A stretch of DNA of 22,294 bases, taken from the IMG/VR virus record IMGVR_UViG_3300046616_000190, positions 1 to 22,294 of that record; one strand, written 5' to 3'. The notes beneath the pieces are model-generated. The model ran no database searches and was not told the origin of the DNA. It saw only the letters and a list, made by a program, of their open reading frames with translations. Both the position numbers and the translations under genes were made by a program. The stretch comes from a virus. Shown piece by piece: positions 5,404-12,657 of this stretch (the stretch's first letter is position 1; every line of letters begins with the position of its first letter).

Positions 5404-5886
5404 TTATGTGACCGTCAGGGTCACCGTGCCCTGCCGCACCAGGGTGGCCCCGGTGGAATCGGTCACCGTGCATTGCACGGTTTCGACCAGGATTTCGCCG
5501 GAGTCGGAGAACCGGTTCACGACGAAGTTGGCGCTGGTGCTGGCAGCGTTGGCGGCGGTCACGGTGCCGTCGCCGGAGACCTTGGCCCAGGCATAGGTGA
5601 AGGGCGCGGTGCCGCCGCTGAACACGACCGCCACCGTCACGTGCGCGGTGTAGTTGGTGCTCGGGTTGATCGGCGTGTCGTCGGCCACGTCCGGCACGCT
5701 GCCGCTCATCGGCGTGTAGCTGCTCTTGCCGCGCAGGTCGGTCAAACTGATCGGGCCGGACGGTATTCCCGCCAGCGCGCGCACATCGGCGTCGCCAAGG
5801 GAAATCGGCAGCGCACGGCCGGGGTTGACGGTGCGCAGTTCTGTGAGAACGTCGGTCAGGCTGACGGGGCCGGTGGCGGGAATCAT
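5404..5886 (-). CDS. Ig-like domain virion protein (160 aa)
   Basis: Residues 1-55 carry a short repeated phage motif, 'G-P-[VI]-S-L-T-D-[VL]' (GPVSLTDVL at about 6-14 and GPISLTDLRGKSS at about 44-56), common at the N-terminus of small tail-associated proteins. Residues about 65-160 resemble an Ig-like or PKD-type beta sandwich. The visible strand pattern includes ATVAVVFSGG-type blocks with GTAPFTYAWAK and ETVQCTVTDSTGATL, and the domain ends VTLTVT. Such domains decorate virions and may bind weakly to carbohydrates on cells. The ATG overlaps the stop of the upstream fibre-like gene (ATGA), suggesting the two products work together. Exact role unknown. Confidence 0.75.
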   Translation of the reverse strand: MIPATGPVSLTDVLTELRTVNPGRALPISLGDADVRALAGIPSGPISLTDLRGKSSYTPMSGSVPDVADDTPINPSTNYTAHVTVAVVFSGGTAPFTYAWAKVSGDGTVTAANAASTSANFVVNRFSDSGEILVETVQCTVTDSTGATLVRQGTVTLTVT

Positions 5887-6566
5887 GCGGTCTGGGTGAT
5901 CTTGATGGTGGATATGCCGGTACTGGAAATCGAGCCGACCGCCGTCCCGTTACAGGTGATCCCGATGATGCCGTCGCCGATATGGTAGAACCCGGTATCG
6001 AGCGCGCCATCGGTTGCGAACGATACCGAAGGCGAGGCGGCCGAGCCGTCCTTGAGCAGCAATTGCCCGTTGACGGTCAGCGCTCCGGTCACGGTCTTGC
6101 CGGCCAGCGCCGCGCCGATCCCGGCCACCGTGACATTGCCCGAGACCGGCTGGAAGTCGATGCACTTCCAGTTGCCCGCGCCGAGGCTCTTGAACAGCGC
6201 CGCATCGCCGGCAGCGGTGACGATGTTGGCCGCCCCCGGCAGCGCCAGCGACGCGCCATTATGGGTCAGGGTCAGCGCGCCAGTGAACACCACCCAGCGC
6301 AGCACGCCTTCGGCCACGGTGTCGAACGCGGTAATGGTGGTGGTGCCGGTAATGGCCACGTTGGTGGAATTGGCCGCGCCGATGGCCACCGTGGCATTCG
6401 AGGCCAAGGTGACGGTGGCGCCGGCCACCAGCACATTCAGTTGTGCGATGAACGCGGCATGGGCGCGCAGGTAATCATCGATGGTGCCCTTGGCGCTCTC
6501 GGTGCCCTGAGGGCTGTTGGCCGAGGCGACGGTGTTCAGGTCGGAAATAGCGGATGGAACGGGCAT
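5883..6566 (-). CDS. Tail-fibre-like virion protein (227 aa)
   Basis: The N-terminus contains SDLNTVASANSPQGTES followed by DDYLRAHAAFIAQL, a widespread attachment segment of phage tail-fibre and related proteins. The middle, with ALTLTHNGASLALPGAAN and the block AALFKSLGAGNWKCIDFQ, is another conserved piece of these proteins. The C-terminus (LDTGFYHIGDGIIGITCNG) resembles the shaft-end segment of modular fibres. At 227 residues it is short, and no chaperone or enzymatic domain follows, so it may be a baseplate-proximal fibre or an adaptor for the Ig-like protein downstream. AAGGAG lies eight bases upstream of the ATG, which abuts the stop of the large ejection gene. Confidence 0.8.
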   Translation of the reverse strand: MPVPSAISDLNTVASANSPQGTESAKGTIDDYLRAHAAFIAQLNVLVAGATVTLASNATVAIGAANSTNVAITGTTTITAFDTVAEGVLRWVVFTGALTLTHNGASLALPGAANIVTAAGDAALFKSLGAGNWKCIDFQPVSGNVTVAGIGAALAGKTVTGALTVNGQLLLKDGSAASPSVSFATDGALDTGFYHIGDGIIGITCNGTAVGSISSTGISTIKITQTA

Positions 6567-9041
6567 TTACTTGGCTCCTTGTTTGCGCGGTAACTGGTCG
6601 AGTGGCGTTATGGAAGCGTCCGGCACAAGGCCGGCCTGTTCCAGGTAGGCGCTGGCGTCCTGCGAAAATTGTGGGTCGTTGGTCATCTTCGCCGCCATCA
6701 TCAGGCGCTGGGCGTAGGCGGCGGCCTGCTGCGGTGTCTTGACCGGCGGCGCCTTGGCCAGCCAGTTGACGAACTTGGGATTCAGCAGCAGGCGCTGGCT
6801 GACTTGATTTGCCAGCAGCAGCGAGCCGCCCGCCACCGCTGCCGGGGCAATCAGCGGCGTGTAGAACAGCCCGCCGACCACGCCCGCGCCGATGGTGCCC
6901 AGTGCGCCGCGCGCCACCAGTGCCTGCGAGGTTCCCGAAGGATTCGCCCAGACGCCGGCACCTTCGCTCAGCATGTCGGCGGCCTTCGCCACATGCGCCA
7001 GGTTCTCGGCATGGTCAGCGCCGCCCGGCAGGCGCTTGAACAATTCCGTTCTCGCCTGCGGGTCGATCCGGTTGTAGTTGGTCAGGAAGGTGCGCGGCGA
7101 CCAGGCCGTGCCGTCTGCATTCTGCTGGCCGGGCGTGGCCGAACCCAGTTCGTCGATCACGGTTGCCGCTACCTTCTGCCGGGTCTCCGGCGTGACGGCA
7201 TTGCGCAGCCGCTGGTAGATGCTGGGGCCGGCCTTGAGCGAGTTTGCCACCGCGCCATATGCGCCTTCCGGCGTTGGGCGGTTGGCCAGCCCGTTGAGCG
7301 CCTCGACTTGGTCCATTGCATTGCTGTAGTAACGGTTGGCGCGGGACAGCGCTCGTGTTGCCGGCTGGTCGGACGGTCGCATTGGGCCGGTCGGCACTTG
7401 CGCCCGAGTGCGATCTGACGCGTCGGCCGCGTGGCGCATGTCCTGCGACATCGCGCCGTACAACTGCTTGAACTGGCCTTGTTCCGGCGTGCCGATGATC
7501 GCGTTCGATGCCGCTTCCTCGCCGATGCTGGTCCGCAGCGCCTTGAGTGCACCATAGGGCAGGCCGGGGTTTTTTTGCGCGTTCATCAGGGAGGAAAACG
7601 GCGTGCCCGGCGCGGTCGGCCCAGTGCTTCGCTGTGGCAAGGGAATGCGCGGGGCGACCGGGACATTCCACACGTACGGGTTGGCAACCGGCTGCTGCGG
7701 GACGGCGGCTGACAGCGGCAGGTTGAGCGTCGGATTCGGCCCCGTGCGCTGCGGCAGTGGCGGCAGCGCGGCAGACTTTTTCGGCAAGTTGGTCAGGCTG
7801 TCCAAGACGACCGGCGCACGCGGTGGCGGTGTAGTCGCCATCTGCGCCATCGGCACGGTTGGCTCGACCGGCACGTTCCATAGACTGCTGTTGCCAACCG
7901 GAAGCTGCGGCACCTCCGGTGTCAGCGCCGCATGAAGCGTTGGGTTGTCCGCATTGAGCGTCGGGGCCGGATTTGCGCGCGGGCCGTACACGTCGGTACG
8001 TAGGTTCTCGCCGATCTTGGCGATGCGCGGCAGCACCAGGTCGCCCGACGTTGCCTCGGCACCTCTGATTGGCGTCGTGAGCTGGCGCGTCTTGCCCAGC
8101 GTGTTATCCACAGGAACAACGGTGTCATGGCCGACCAGGTTGGCCACTTTGTCGTTCAGCGCACGGGCGGTCTGGTTGATGCGGTTGGGGAAGGCCGTTT
8201 TCAGGTCGGCTTGCACTGCGGCGCCAGCGGCAACGGGGCCATAGTCGGTTGATACCGCGTCACGGATCGCGCCAGTCTTGGCTTGCATCCCTTCTACATT
8301 GGCTTGGCGGGCGCGGTCGTACAGCCCCACCGAGCCGGGCGTTTGCGACAGCAGGTTTTCCAAGCCGCTGATGAACTTATTGCCGGACGCCAGCCCGAGC
8401 GACGGATTATCGACGCCACCCGCTTTCAGGTCCTTGATCCGCTGCGCCATCTTCGGCTGGTTGACGGCGGCGCGCAGGGCGGCAGCGCCTGCGGCAGTCA
8501 CGGCCTGCGGCAGCAGGCCCGCCACTCCGGCCCATTCCGGCGCGACTTCGCCCACCGACCCGGCGGCAAGGCCGGATGCCGCGCCCTTGCCCATGTTGAC
8601 GACTTGCTGCGGCAGGCTGAGGCGACCGGATGGAAAGACGGACGCCCCTGCCACTCGCCCGCCAGTGTGGAGGATGCGCGAAGCCTGGTCCTCAGGATGC
8701 GGATTGTTGACCGCCGCGCCCAGCCCGATATCGTTGGCCTTGCGTGACAGCCATTCGGCAGAGCCTGGAACCTGTTGCCGGTCATATGGCACGGTCCAGC
8801 CCGGCGGCTGATTGCCGGTTGCCTTCGAATAGCCATAGCCAATGCCGGCCTTGGCCAGATCAAGCACGTTGGTGACGGTATCCACCGGTAGGCCAAGAAG
8901 GTCGTTGAGCACGCCCTTGTTGATGCCGGCGGCGCCAGCCTTCACGCGCTCGAATCCGGTGGCTGGTGCGCGAGCAGTCTTGTTCGCCTGCTGCTCGGCT
9001 TCCAAGCGCGCCCGGAACTCGAATTCTTCCTGTTCGCTCAT
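6567..9041 (-). CDS. Large probable ejection / internal virion protein (824 aa)
   Basis: The ATG at 9041 overlaps the upstream stop (ATGA) and is preferred over an in-frame GTG at 9062. Residues 1-30 are acidic and helical. The central part, about 340-480, is proline-rich and contains two related 35-residue blocks 70 residues apart. Residues about 480-690 are helical. A hydrophobic Gly/Ala-rich stretch at about 710-745 (GTIGAGVVGGLFYTPLIAPA) could insert in a membrane. No lytic transglycosylase motif is evident. The size, position after three other candidate ejection genes and membrane-prone C-terminus suggest a protein ejected with the DNA, like the large internal proteins of P22 and T7. This is inference from context, not homology. 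Confidence 0.8.
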   Translation of the reverse strand: MSEQEEFEFRARLEAEQQANKTARAPATGFERVKAGAAGINKGVLNDLLGLPVDTVTNVLDLAKAGIGYGYSKATGNQPPGWTVPYDRQQVPGSAEWLSRKANDIGLGAAVNNPHPEDQASRILHTGGRVAGASVFPSGRLSLPQQVVNMGKGAASGLAAGSVGEVAPEWAGVAGLLPQAVTAAGAAALRAAVNQPKMAQRIKDLKAGGVDNPSLGLASGNKFISGLENLLSQTPGSVGLYDRARQANVEGMQAKTGAIRDAVSTDYGPVAAGAAVQADLKTAFPNRINQTARALNDKVANLVGHDTVVPVDNTLGKTRQLTTPIRGAEATSGDLVLPRIAKIGENLRTDVYGPRANPAPTLNADNPTLHAALTPEVPQLPVGNSSLWNVPVEPTVPMAQMATTPPPRAPVVLDSLTNLPKKSAALPPLPQRTGPNPTLNLPLSAAVPQQPVANPYVWNVPVAPRIPLPQRSTGPTAPGTPFSSLMNAQKNPGLPYGALKALRTSIGEEAASNAIIGTPEQGQFKQLYGAMSQDMRHAADASDRTRAQVPTGPMRPSDQPATRALSRANRYYSNAMDQVEALNGLANRPTPEGAYGAVANSLKAGPSIYQRLRNAVTPETRQKVAATVIDELGSATPGQQNADGTAWSPRTFLTNYNRIDPQARTELFKRLPGGADHAENLAHVAKAADMLSEGAGVWANPSGTSQALVARGALGTIGAGVVGGLFYTPLIAPAAVAGGSLLLANQVSQRLLLNPKFVNWLAKAPPVKTPQQAAAYAQRLMMAAKMTNDPQFSQDASAYLEQAGLVPDASITPLDQLPRKQGAK
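7632..7946 (-). repeat. Two imperfect 35-residue repeats, 70-residue period, inside the 824-aa gene
   Basis: The encoded blocks at residues 366-400 and 436-470 share 19 of 35 positions. Both begin NPTL and carry 'V-P-Q-x-P-V-x-N', then 'W-N-V-P-V-x-P', and end with proline and glutamine. They occupy 7842-7946 and 7632-7736. The DNA has diverged enough that this is an old internal duplication rather than a recent slippage event. The repeats sit in the proline-rich, probably extended part of the protein. Confidence 0.7.
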
Positions 9042-10504
9042 TTGTTCTGGCTCCGTTTCCACGCCTGGTAGCGCGCTTCCTTGTCAGCGTCAAAGACAGG
9101 GACCGCTGGCGGCTTCTTCGGCAGGTCTTTTAACGGCTTCGGCTGAGACGGTGGTTTCTCTACTGGCTCCGGTGGCGTGATCGACGCGCGCTGCTTTTCC
9201 GGCACTTCGGCCAATACACCCCGGATCGCCAGTTCACGATTCCTGGCCTTCTGCGCGATGACTTTGTCGCCGTCACCGATCTGCGGGAAATATTGCTTTT
9301 CTGCGTTATCGAACTCGCTCGGCGCGATGGCTGCGCCCGACTCTCGGCGCAGCGCGGCATTGATGAAGTCGCGCTTGGCCTGATCCAGTGCTTGCTGGCC
9401 TTCGCTGGAAAATGCCGTGATCACGCTGCCGATGCCGGGCAAGCGCGAGCCGGGCGTAGATGTGGCGATCTTGTCATCCGTTGCCAGTTTGCCGAGTGCC
9501 TTGTGCGCCTCCTGCATGCGGGTACCGAACAGCAGCGCCTTGCTCTGGCTGTCGTTCAGTGGCTTGGACACCCCCGCCAAGCGCTCGCCATTGGGGCCGG
9601 TGATGGCCTTGCCGGTGCCGGCGCTCTTGTCGACCAGTACCGGGCCGTCGTCGGTCTGGACGATCTGCGTCTTGCTGTCTTTTTCCGTGCGCCGGTCGAT
9701 CATGCCCTGCACGCCGTATTGCGTTTGACGGCTGTATTCGGTATCCGGCGACACGCCAATCGCGTAGCTCGGCCCCTTCTTGCCAGTATTCTTGTCGATC
9801 AGGTCGTTCGTCTTGCCGTTGTTCACGACTTGGTAATCCGGCAGCGCGCCGAAGCTCGACACTTTCTGCGAGCCGTCCTTGAAGGTGATCACCTGTACCG
9901 GCTTGCCGGTGTCGTCGAGCGCGGTCTTGACCTCCTGCACTTCCGGCTTGAGCTTCTGCGCCAGTTCGTAGTACGGTTTTGCCGCCGTCATGCGGCCCGC
10001 CTGCGCCAATTTGTCGCCCATGCCCATGTAGCGGGTGAACAGGTCGGACTGGTCGGCCTGCGTGGCTGGTTTGGCAGCCGGCGGCGCTGGCTGACCTGCC
10101 GCGCTCATCTGCGGCAGCATCGACAGCGGGCGCGGCGCGGGCGAGGCTTGCGGCTCATTCGACAGCAGCGCGGGCGTGCTCGGCGCAGTGGCGGGCGCGG
10201 CTGGCCCGGTCGGCCCGAGGATCGAGGCGATCTGGCCCGGCTCGTCCAGTTGCGCCTGCGCCTGCTGGTTGGCGAGGTCGAGGTGCTTCTTCTGGGCATC
10301 GGCCAGCGCCTGCTGCTGGAGCTGTTGCAGGGCCGAGTGGTAGCCGCCGGCCCCGGCGTTGATGCCTTGGCCGAGGATCGACCCGAAGTTGCCCTTGCCG
10401 CCCAGCAGCGCGGCGCCGAATTGCAGCAAGCCTTGCCGCGCGGCGCTGTTCTGGCCGGGGTCTTGCGGCAGGTAGTCGGGCAGGTAGTTGGCGAGCAGTC
10501 CCAT
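9038..10504 (-). CDS. Probable ejection / DNA-transfer protein (488 aa)
   Basis: AAGGAGG, overlapping the upstream stop codon, lies four bases before the ATG. The N-terminus (about 23-80) is a glycine-rich helical region (QGLLQFGAALLGGKGNFGS) followed by a Gln-rich coiled coil. A Pro/Ala-rich linker spans about 95-150. The C-terminal third contains the block AKRDFINAALRRESGAAI, then FDNAEKQYFPQIGDG and IAQKARNRELAIRG, at about 374-428. That block recurs in podovirus proteins annotated as DNA transfer or injection proteins; I rely on memory of the motif. The tail is proline-rich and charged. It lies in a row of four candidate ejection genes downstream of the nozzle gene. Confidence 0.8.
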   Translation of the reverse strand: MGLLANYLPDYLPQDPGQNSAARQGLLQFGAALLGGKGNFGSILGQGINAGAGGYHSALQQLQQQALADAQKKHLDLANQQAQAQLDEPGQIASILGPTGPAAPATAPSTPALLSNEPQASPAPRPLSMLPQMSAAGQPAPPAAKPATQADQSDLFTRYMGMGDKLAQAGRMTAAKPYYELAQKLKPEVQEVKTALDDTGKPVQVITFKDGSQKVSSFGALPDYQVVNNGKTNDLIDKNTGKKGPSYAIGVSPDTEYSRQTQYGVQGMIDRRTEKDSKTQIVQTDDGPVLVDKSAGTGKAITGPNGERLAGVSKPLNDSQSKALLFGTRMQEAHKALGKLATDDKIATSTPGSRLPGIGSVITAFSSEGQQALDQAKRDFINAALRRESGAAIAPSEFDNAEKQYFPQIGDGDKVIAQKARNRELAIRGVLAEVPEKQRASITPPEPVEKPPSQPKPLKDLPKKPPAVPVFDADKEARYQAWKRSQNK

Positions 10505-10513
10505 GTGGCCTCC

Positions 10514-11134
10514 TTAGCCCAGCATGCCGCGCTGGCGCAGCTTCTGTTCCAGCAGCAATTGCGTGAACTGGTTTTGCTGCTGACCTTGCAAGTTCTGTTC
10601 CGGCGGCGCAATCTGTGACGGCTGGCCTTGGAAGATCGGCTGCGCATGCGGTGCCATCGCGGGTGGTTGGTTGCCGCCCATGGCCGCATTCACCGTCCCG
10701 TAGGTGCTGGCCGCCTTGCCTAGCGTGCCGAGCGTGCCGCCCGCCTTCAGCCCGGCCAGCGCCTGCCCGCCGCCGGCATAGCCGGGTTGCGAGGCTGCCA
10801 CCGCGTCCATGCCCGCATTACCGGCCACGTAGCCGGGCTGGGAGGCGGCAATCGCATCCAGCGCCGTACTGCCACCCGTCACCGAGCCGCTGCCCAGCAG
10901 GCCGCCGGTCACCGGGGGCGTGACGAAGGCGGTCGCCGTCGGGGCTGCTGCCGCTGTCCCTGCCGCTTCCGCGCCCAGCCCCGCCGCTGCGGCTTCGCCA
11001 GCTCCTGCTGCTCCCGCCGCAGCGCCTTCGCCCAGCCCCGCGCCGATCACGCCCGGCCCCAGCAAGCCGCCCGACAGCGCCGTCGCGCCCAGTGCCGCCG
11101 CGCCCAGCAATCCCGCTTTCCACCATTTATTCAT
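10514..11134 (-). CDS. Ala/Gly-rich probable internal virion protein (206 aa)
   Basis: The N-terminus MNKWWKAGLLGAAALGATAL is a hydrophobic membrane-prone segment. It is followed by an Ala/Gly-rich low-complexity region to about residue 80. Residues about 91-121 hold a short tandem duplication, DAIAASQPGYVAG and DAVAASQPGYAGG. The C-terminal 40 residues are Gln-rich and helical (QGQQQNQFTQLLLEQKLRQR). AAGGAG is six bases upstream of the ATG and overlaps the previous stop. Small Ala/Gly-rich proteins occupy the equivalent slot before the larger ejection proteins in many podoviruses (compare P22 gp7 and T7 gp14 by position). That analogy is positional only. Confidence 0.75.
   Translation of the reverse strand: MNKWWKAGLLGAAALGATALSGGLLGPGVIGAGLGEGAAAGAAGAGEAAAAGLGAEAAGTAAAAPTATAFVTPPVTGGLLGSGSVTGGSTALDAIAASQPGYVAGNAGMDAVAASQPGYAGGGQALAGLKAGGTLGTLGKAASTYGTVNAAMGGNQPPAMAPHAQPIFQGQPSQIAPPEQNLQGQQQNQFTQLLLEQKLRQRGMLG
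10775..10862 (-). repeat. Tandem 17-codon duplication in the Ala/Gly-rich virion gene
   Basis: Two adjacent units encode 'x-D-A-[IV]-A-A-S-Q-P-G-Y-x-x-G' with a period of 17 residues. The DNA of the units differs mostly at third codon positions, so the peptide has been kept while the DNA drifted. Confidence 0.6.
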
Positions 11135-11143
11135 GTGTGCTCC

Positions 11144-11932
11144 TTATTTCAACAGGCCGTACAGGGCCGCCGCGCCGCCAATCGTCTGCGCGTAGGGGTT
11201 CGCCCCCGGCGCCGTGGACGTGACCGAGCCGCCGCCGCCGACCGCGCCCCGGATCGTGTTGGCCAAGACGTCGAGACTCTTGTACGGCGACTGGGCCTGT
11301 TCGTTGAACAGGTTCTGCTTGTCGGTCAACAACTGCTGGTCGTAGCCGTACTGGGTGGTACCGGCATCCATCAGGTGCTGGGCGTCGGCATACGGCACTT
11401 GCCCGTAGGCCAGCGCGGTCTGCTGGGCACCGATCTGGTTCTGGCGCTCCTGCCCGTAGTCGGCCATGTGCATCTGGGTCGAGATATCGCCCAGCCCCTT
11501 GGCCAGTTCATGGGCATTGCCTTGCTGCGCCGCCTGCCAGGCCGAGCCGCCAAAGGCACCCGAGCGGACGAAGGTGGCGTCGGTGCCGTTCACCGCCCCG
11601 TTGTAATTGCGGGTCACGTCCTGCGAGGCGCGGTCGATGGCGGCCCCAAGGTAGGGGTTGCCGGCGTTCAGGTAGGTGCCGCCCAGCGTGTCTTGCAGGT
11701 TCTGCTGGCCGGCGTTCACGACCGCCGAACCGTTCAGGGCGCGGTCGGCGGCCATCTTCATGCCGCCGGTCTGCATGCCGTTCAGTGCCGCCGTGCGCGG
11801 ACCTTGGTAGACCGGCATGCCCTGGTTCGACAGGTCGGCCCCGCGCTCCAGCAGTTGCTGCGAGTACGGCTGCGCCCAAGCGGGCAGTTCGGTGGTGGTG
11901 GTGGTGTGGTCGGGTGCGCTTGAGCCGCCCAT
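11144..11932 (-). CDS. Conserved podovirus virion protein, probable ejection component (262 aa)
   Basis: TAGGAG lies seven bases upstream of the ATG. The protein begins with a polar stretch and PAWAQPYSQQLLERGADL. It then has blocks typical of a widespread tailed-phage family: GGTYLNAGNPYLGAAIDRA, a 'S-G-A-F-G-G-S-A-W' glycine motif at about 122-130, a helical 'E-L-A-K-G-L-G-D-I' segment, and ADYGQERQNQIGAQQ. The C-terminal 40 residues are Gly/Ala-rich (GAVGGGGSVTSTAPG) with a hydrophobic end. No enzymatic motif is visible. Members of this family lie with ejection protein genes downstream of tail-completion genes, which matches the context here. I infer an internal virion or tail-needle-associated role. 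Confidence 0.78.
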   Translation of the reverse strand: MGGSSAPDHTTTTTELPAWAQPYSQQLLERGADLSNQGMPVYQGPRTAALNGMQTGGMKMAADRALNGSAVVNAGQQNLQDTLGGTYLNAGNPYLGAAIDRASQDVTRNYNGAVNGTDATFVRSGAFGGSAWQAAQQGNAHELAKGLGDISTQMHMADYGQERQNQIGAQQTALAYGQVPYADAQHLMDAGTTQYGYDQQLLTDKQNLFNEQAQSPYKSLDVLANTIRGAVGGGGSVTSTAPGANPYAQTIGGAAALYGLLK

Positions 11933-11941
11933 GGCGTTCTC

Positions 11942-12352
11942 CTAAAGTGGCATTTCGTAGTTGACTTGGATCGGCTGGAAGCCGAGCCGCTTTGCTGCGC
12001 CCGCCCACTTGCGCGCCGAGGCGAAGCCGATGCTCGATGCGCCTGCCTGTTGCGCCAACTCCTTGATTTTTGGCAAGAATACACGCATTAGCGGCGTCTT
12101 TCCAGAAGAATAAGCACACCAGATATCGAGCCGCTTGGCGTGGAAGGTCGGGGTCACTTTCAGCACCAGGAAACCCAGCCATGCGGGGCCGTCCATGCCG
12201 GCGAACAGCACCGCGCTGCCGCTGGCGCAGGCGCGGTAGACGTCGGCCGTGGTCCAGTCGTCGGGGGTGGCCTCCTTGACCTTGAGCAGCCCGGCGCGCA
12301 CGCGCGGCCACTCCTCGTCGAGCAGGGATTTGGGGATCGCAACCAGCCGCAT
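11942..12352 (-). CDS. GNAT-fold-like internal virion protein, T7 gp13-like (136 aa)
   Basis: The 136-residue product starts at 12352 with a one-base stop-start overlap (TGATG). It reads as a small GNAT-like alpha/beta protein. Strands around AVLFAGMDGPAWLGFLVLKV and RLDIWCAYSS are followed by the helix FLPKIKELAQQAGAS. It ends with SIGFASARKWAGAAKRLGF, the common 'S-x-R-x-W-x-x-x-x-x-x-L-G-F' end of GNAT proteins. The canonical acetyl-CoA loop (Q/R-x-x-G-x-G/A) is not evident, so enzymatic activity is doubtful. Similar proteins (Phage_T7_Gp13 / former DUF2833) sit among virion genes of podoviruses and may be structural. Confidence 0.72.
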   Translation of the reverse strand: MRLVAIPKSLLDEEWPRVRAGLLKVKEATPDDWTTADVYRACASGSAVLFAGMDGPAWLGFLVLKVTPTFHAKRLDIWCAYSSGKTPLMRVFLPKIKELAQQAGASSIGFASARKWAGAAKRLGFQPIQVNYEMPL

Positions 12353-12657
12353 CAGTTGCCCGTCAGCGCGCGGGTCTGCACGAAGGTCAGCGGGGCCGTG
12401 ACGCACACCCAGCCCAACAGCAGGTACTTCGACCCTGCCGCGCCCAGTTCGGCCGGCGCGCTGTTGCGCACGAAGTCGCCCACCGCGTAACTGCCGGTGG
12501 TCGGGGCGGCCGGGGCGGCATTCACCGCGCCCGCCATCCGGCCTTCGGCCAATGCGTTGACCAGCGCCGCCGTCTCGCGGGTCAGTTCGGTCAGGCGCTG
12601 CTTGAGCGCCGCTTCGGTATTCTGCGGCAGGCGCGCGTCGGTATTGAGCCGGTTCAT
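12352..12657 (-). CDS. Small hypothetical virion-operon protein (101 aa)
   Basis: The ATG overlaps the upstream stop as ATGA, and the gene ends in TGATG with the next. Residues 12-42 form an amphipathic helix (NTEAALKQRLTELTRETAALV). Residues 43-55 are an Ala/Thr/Pro linker. Residues about 56-98 look like a beta domain (SYAVGDFVRNSAP then KYLLLGWVCVTAP). The 'Y-x-V-G-D-F-V-x-N' and 'Y-x-L-x-G-W-x-C-V' pairing is a common short fold at the ends of phage tail proteins, where it often terminates a fibre. Here it stands alone after a helix that could trimerise. Function unknown; a minor tail component is possible. Confidence 0.72.
   Translation of the reverse strand: MNRLNTDARLPQNTEAALKQRLTELTRETAALVNALAEGRMAGAVNAAPAAPTTGSYAVGDFVRNSAPAELGAAGSKYLLLGWVCVTAPLTFVQTRALTGN

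Noticed and set aside
9293-10618. Open frame of 441 codons on the + strand opposite the 488-aa ejection candidate
   Set aside because: Shadow of a GC-rich gene; Arg/Leu/Val-rich composition without domains, and it spans a real gene boundary on the other strand.
10775-10862. Tandem repeat as a CRISPR or attachment site
   Set aside because: Only two in-frame units that encode a conserved peptide; no spacer pattern and no integrase nearby.
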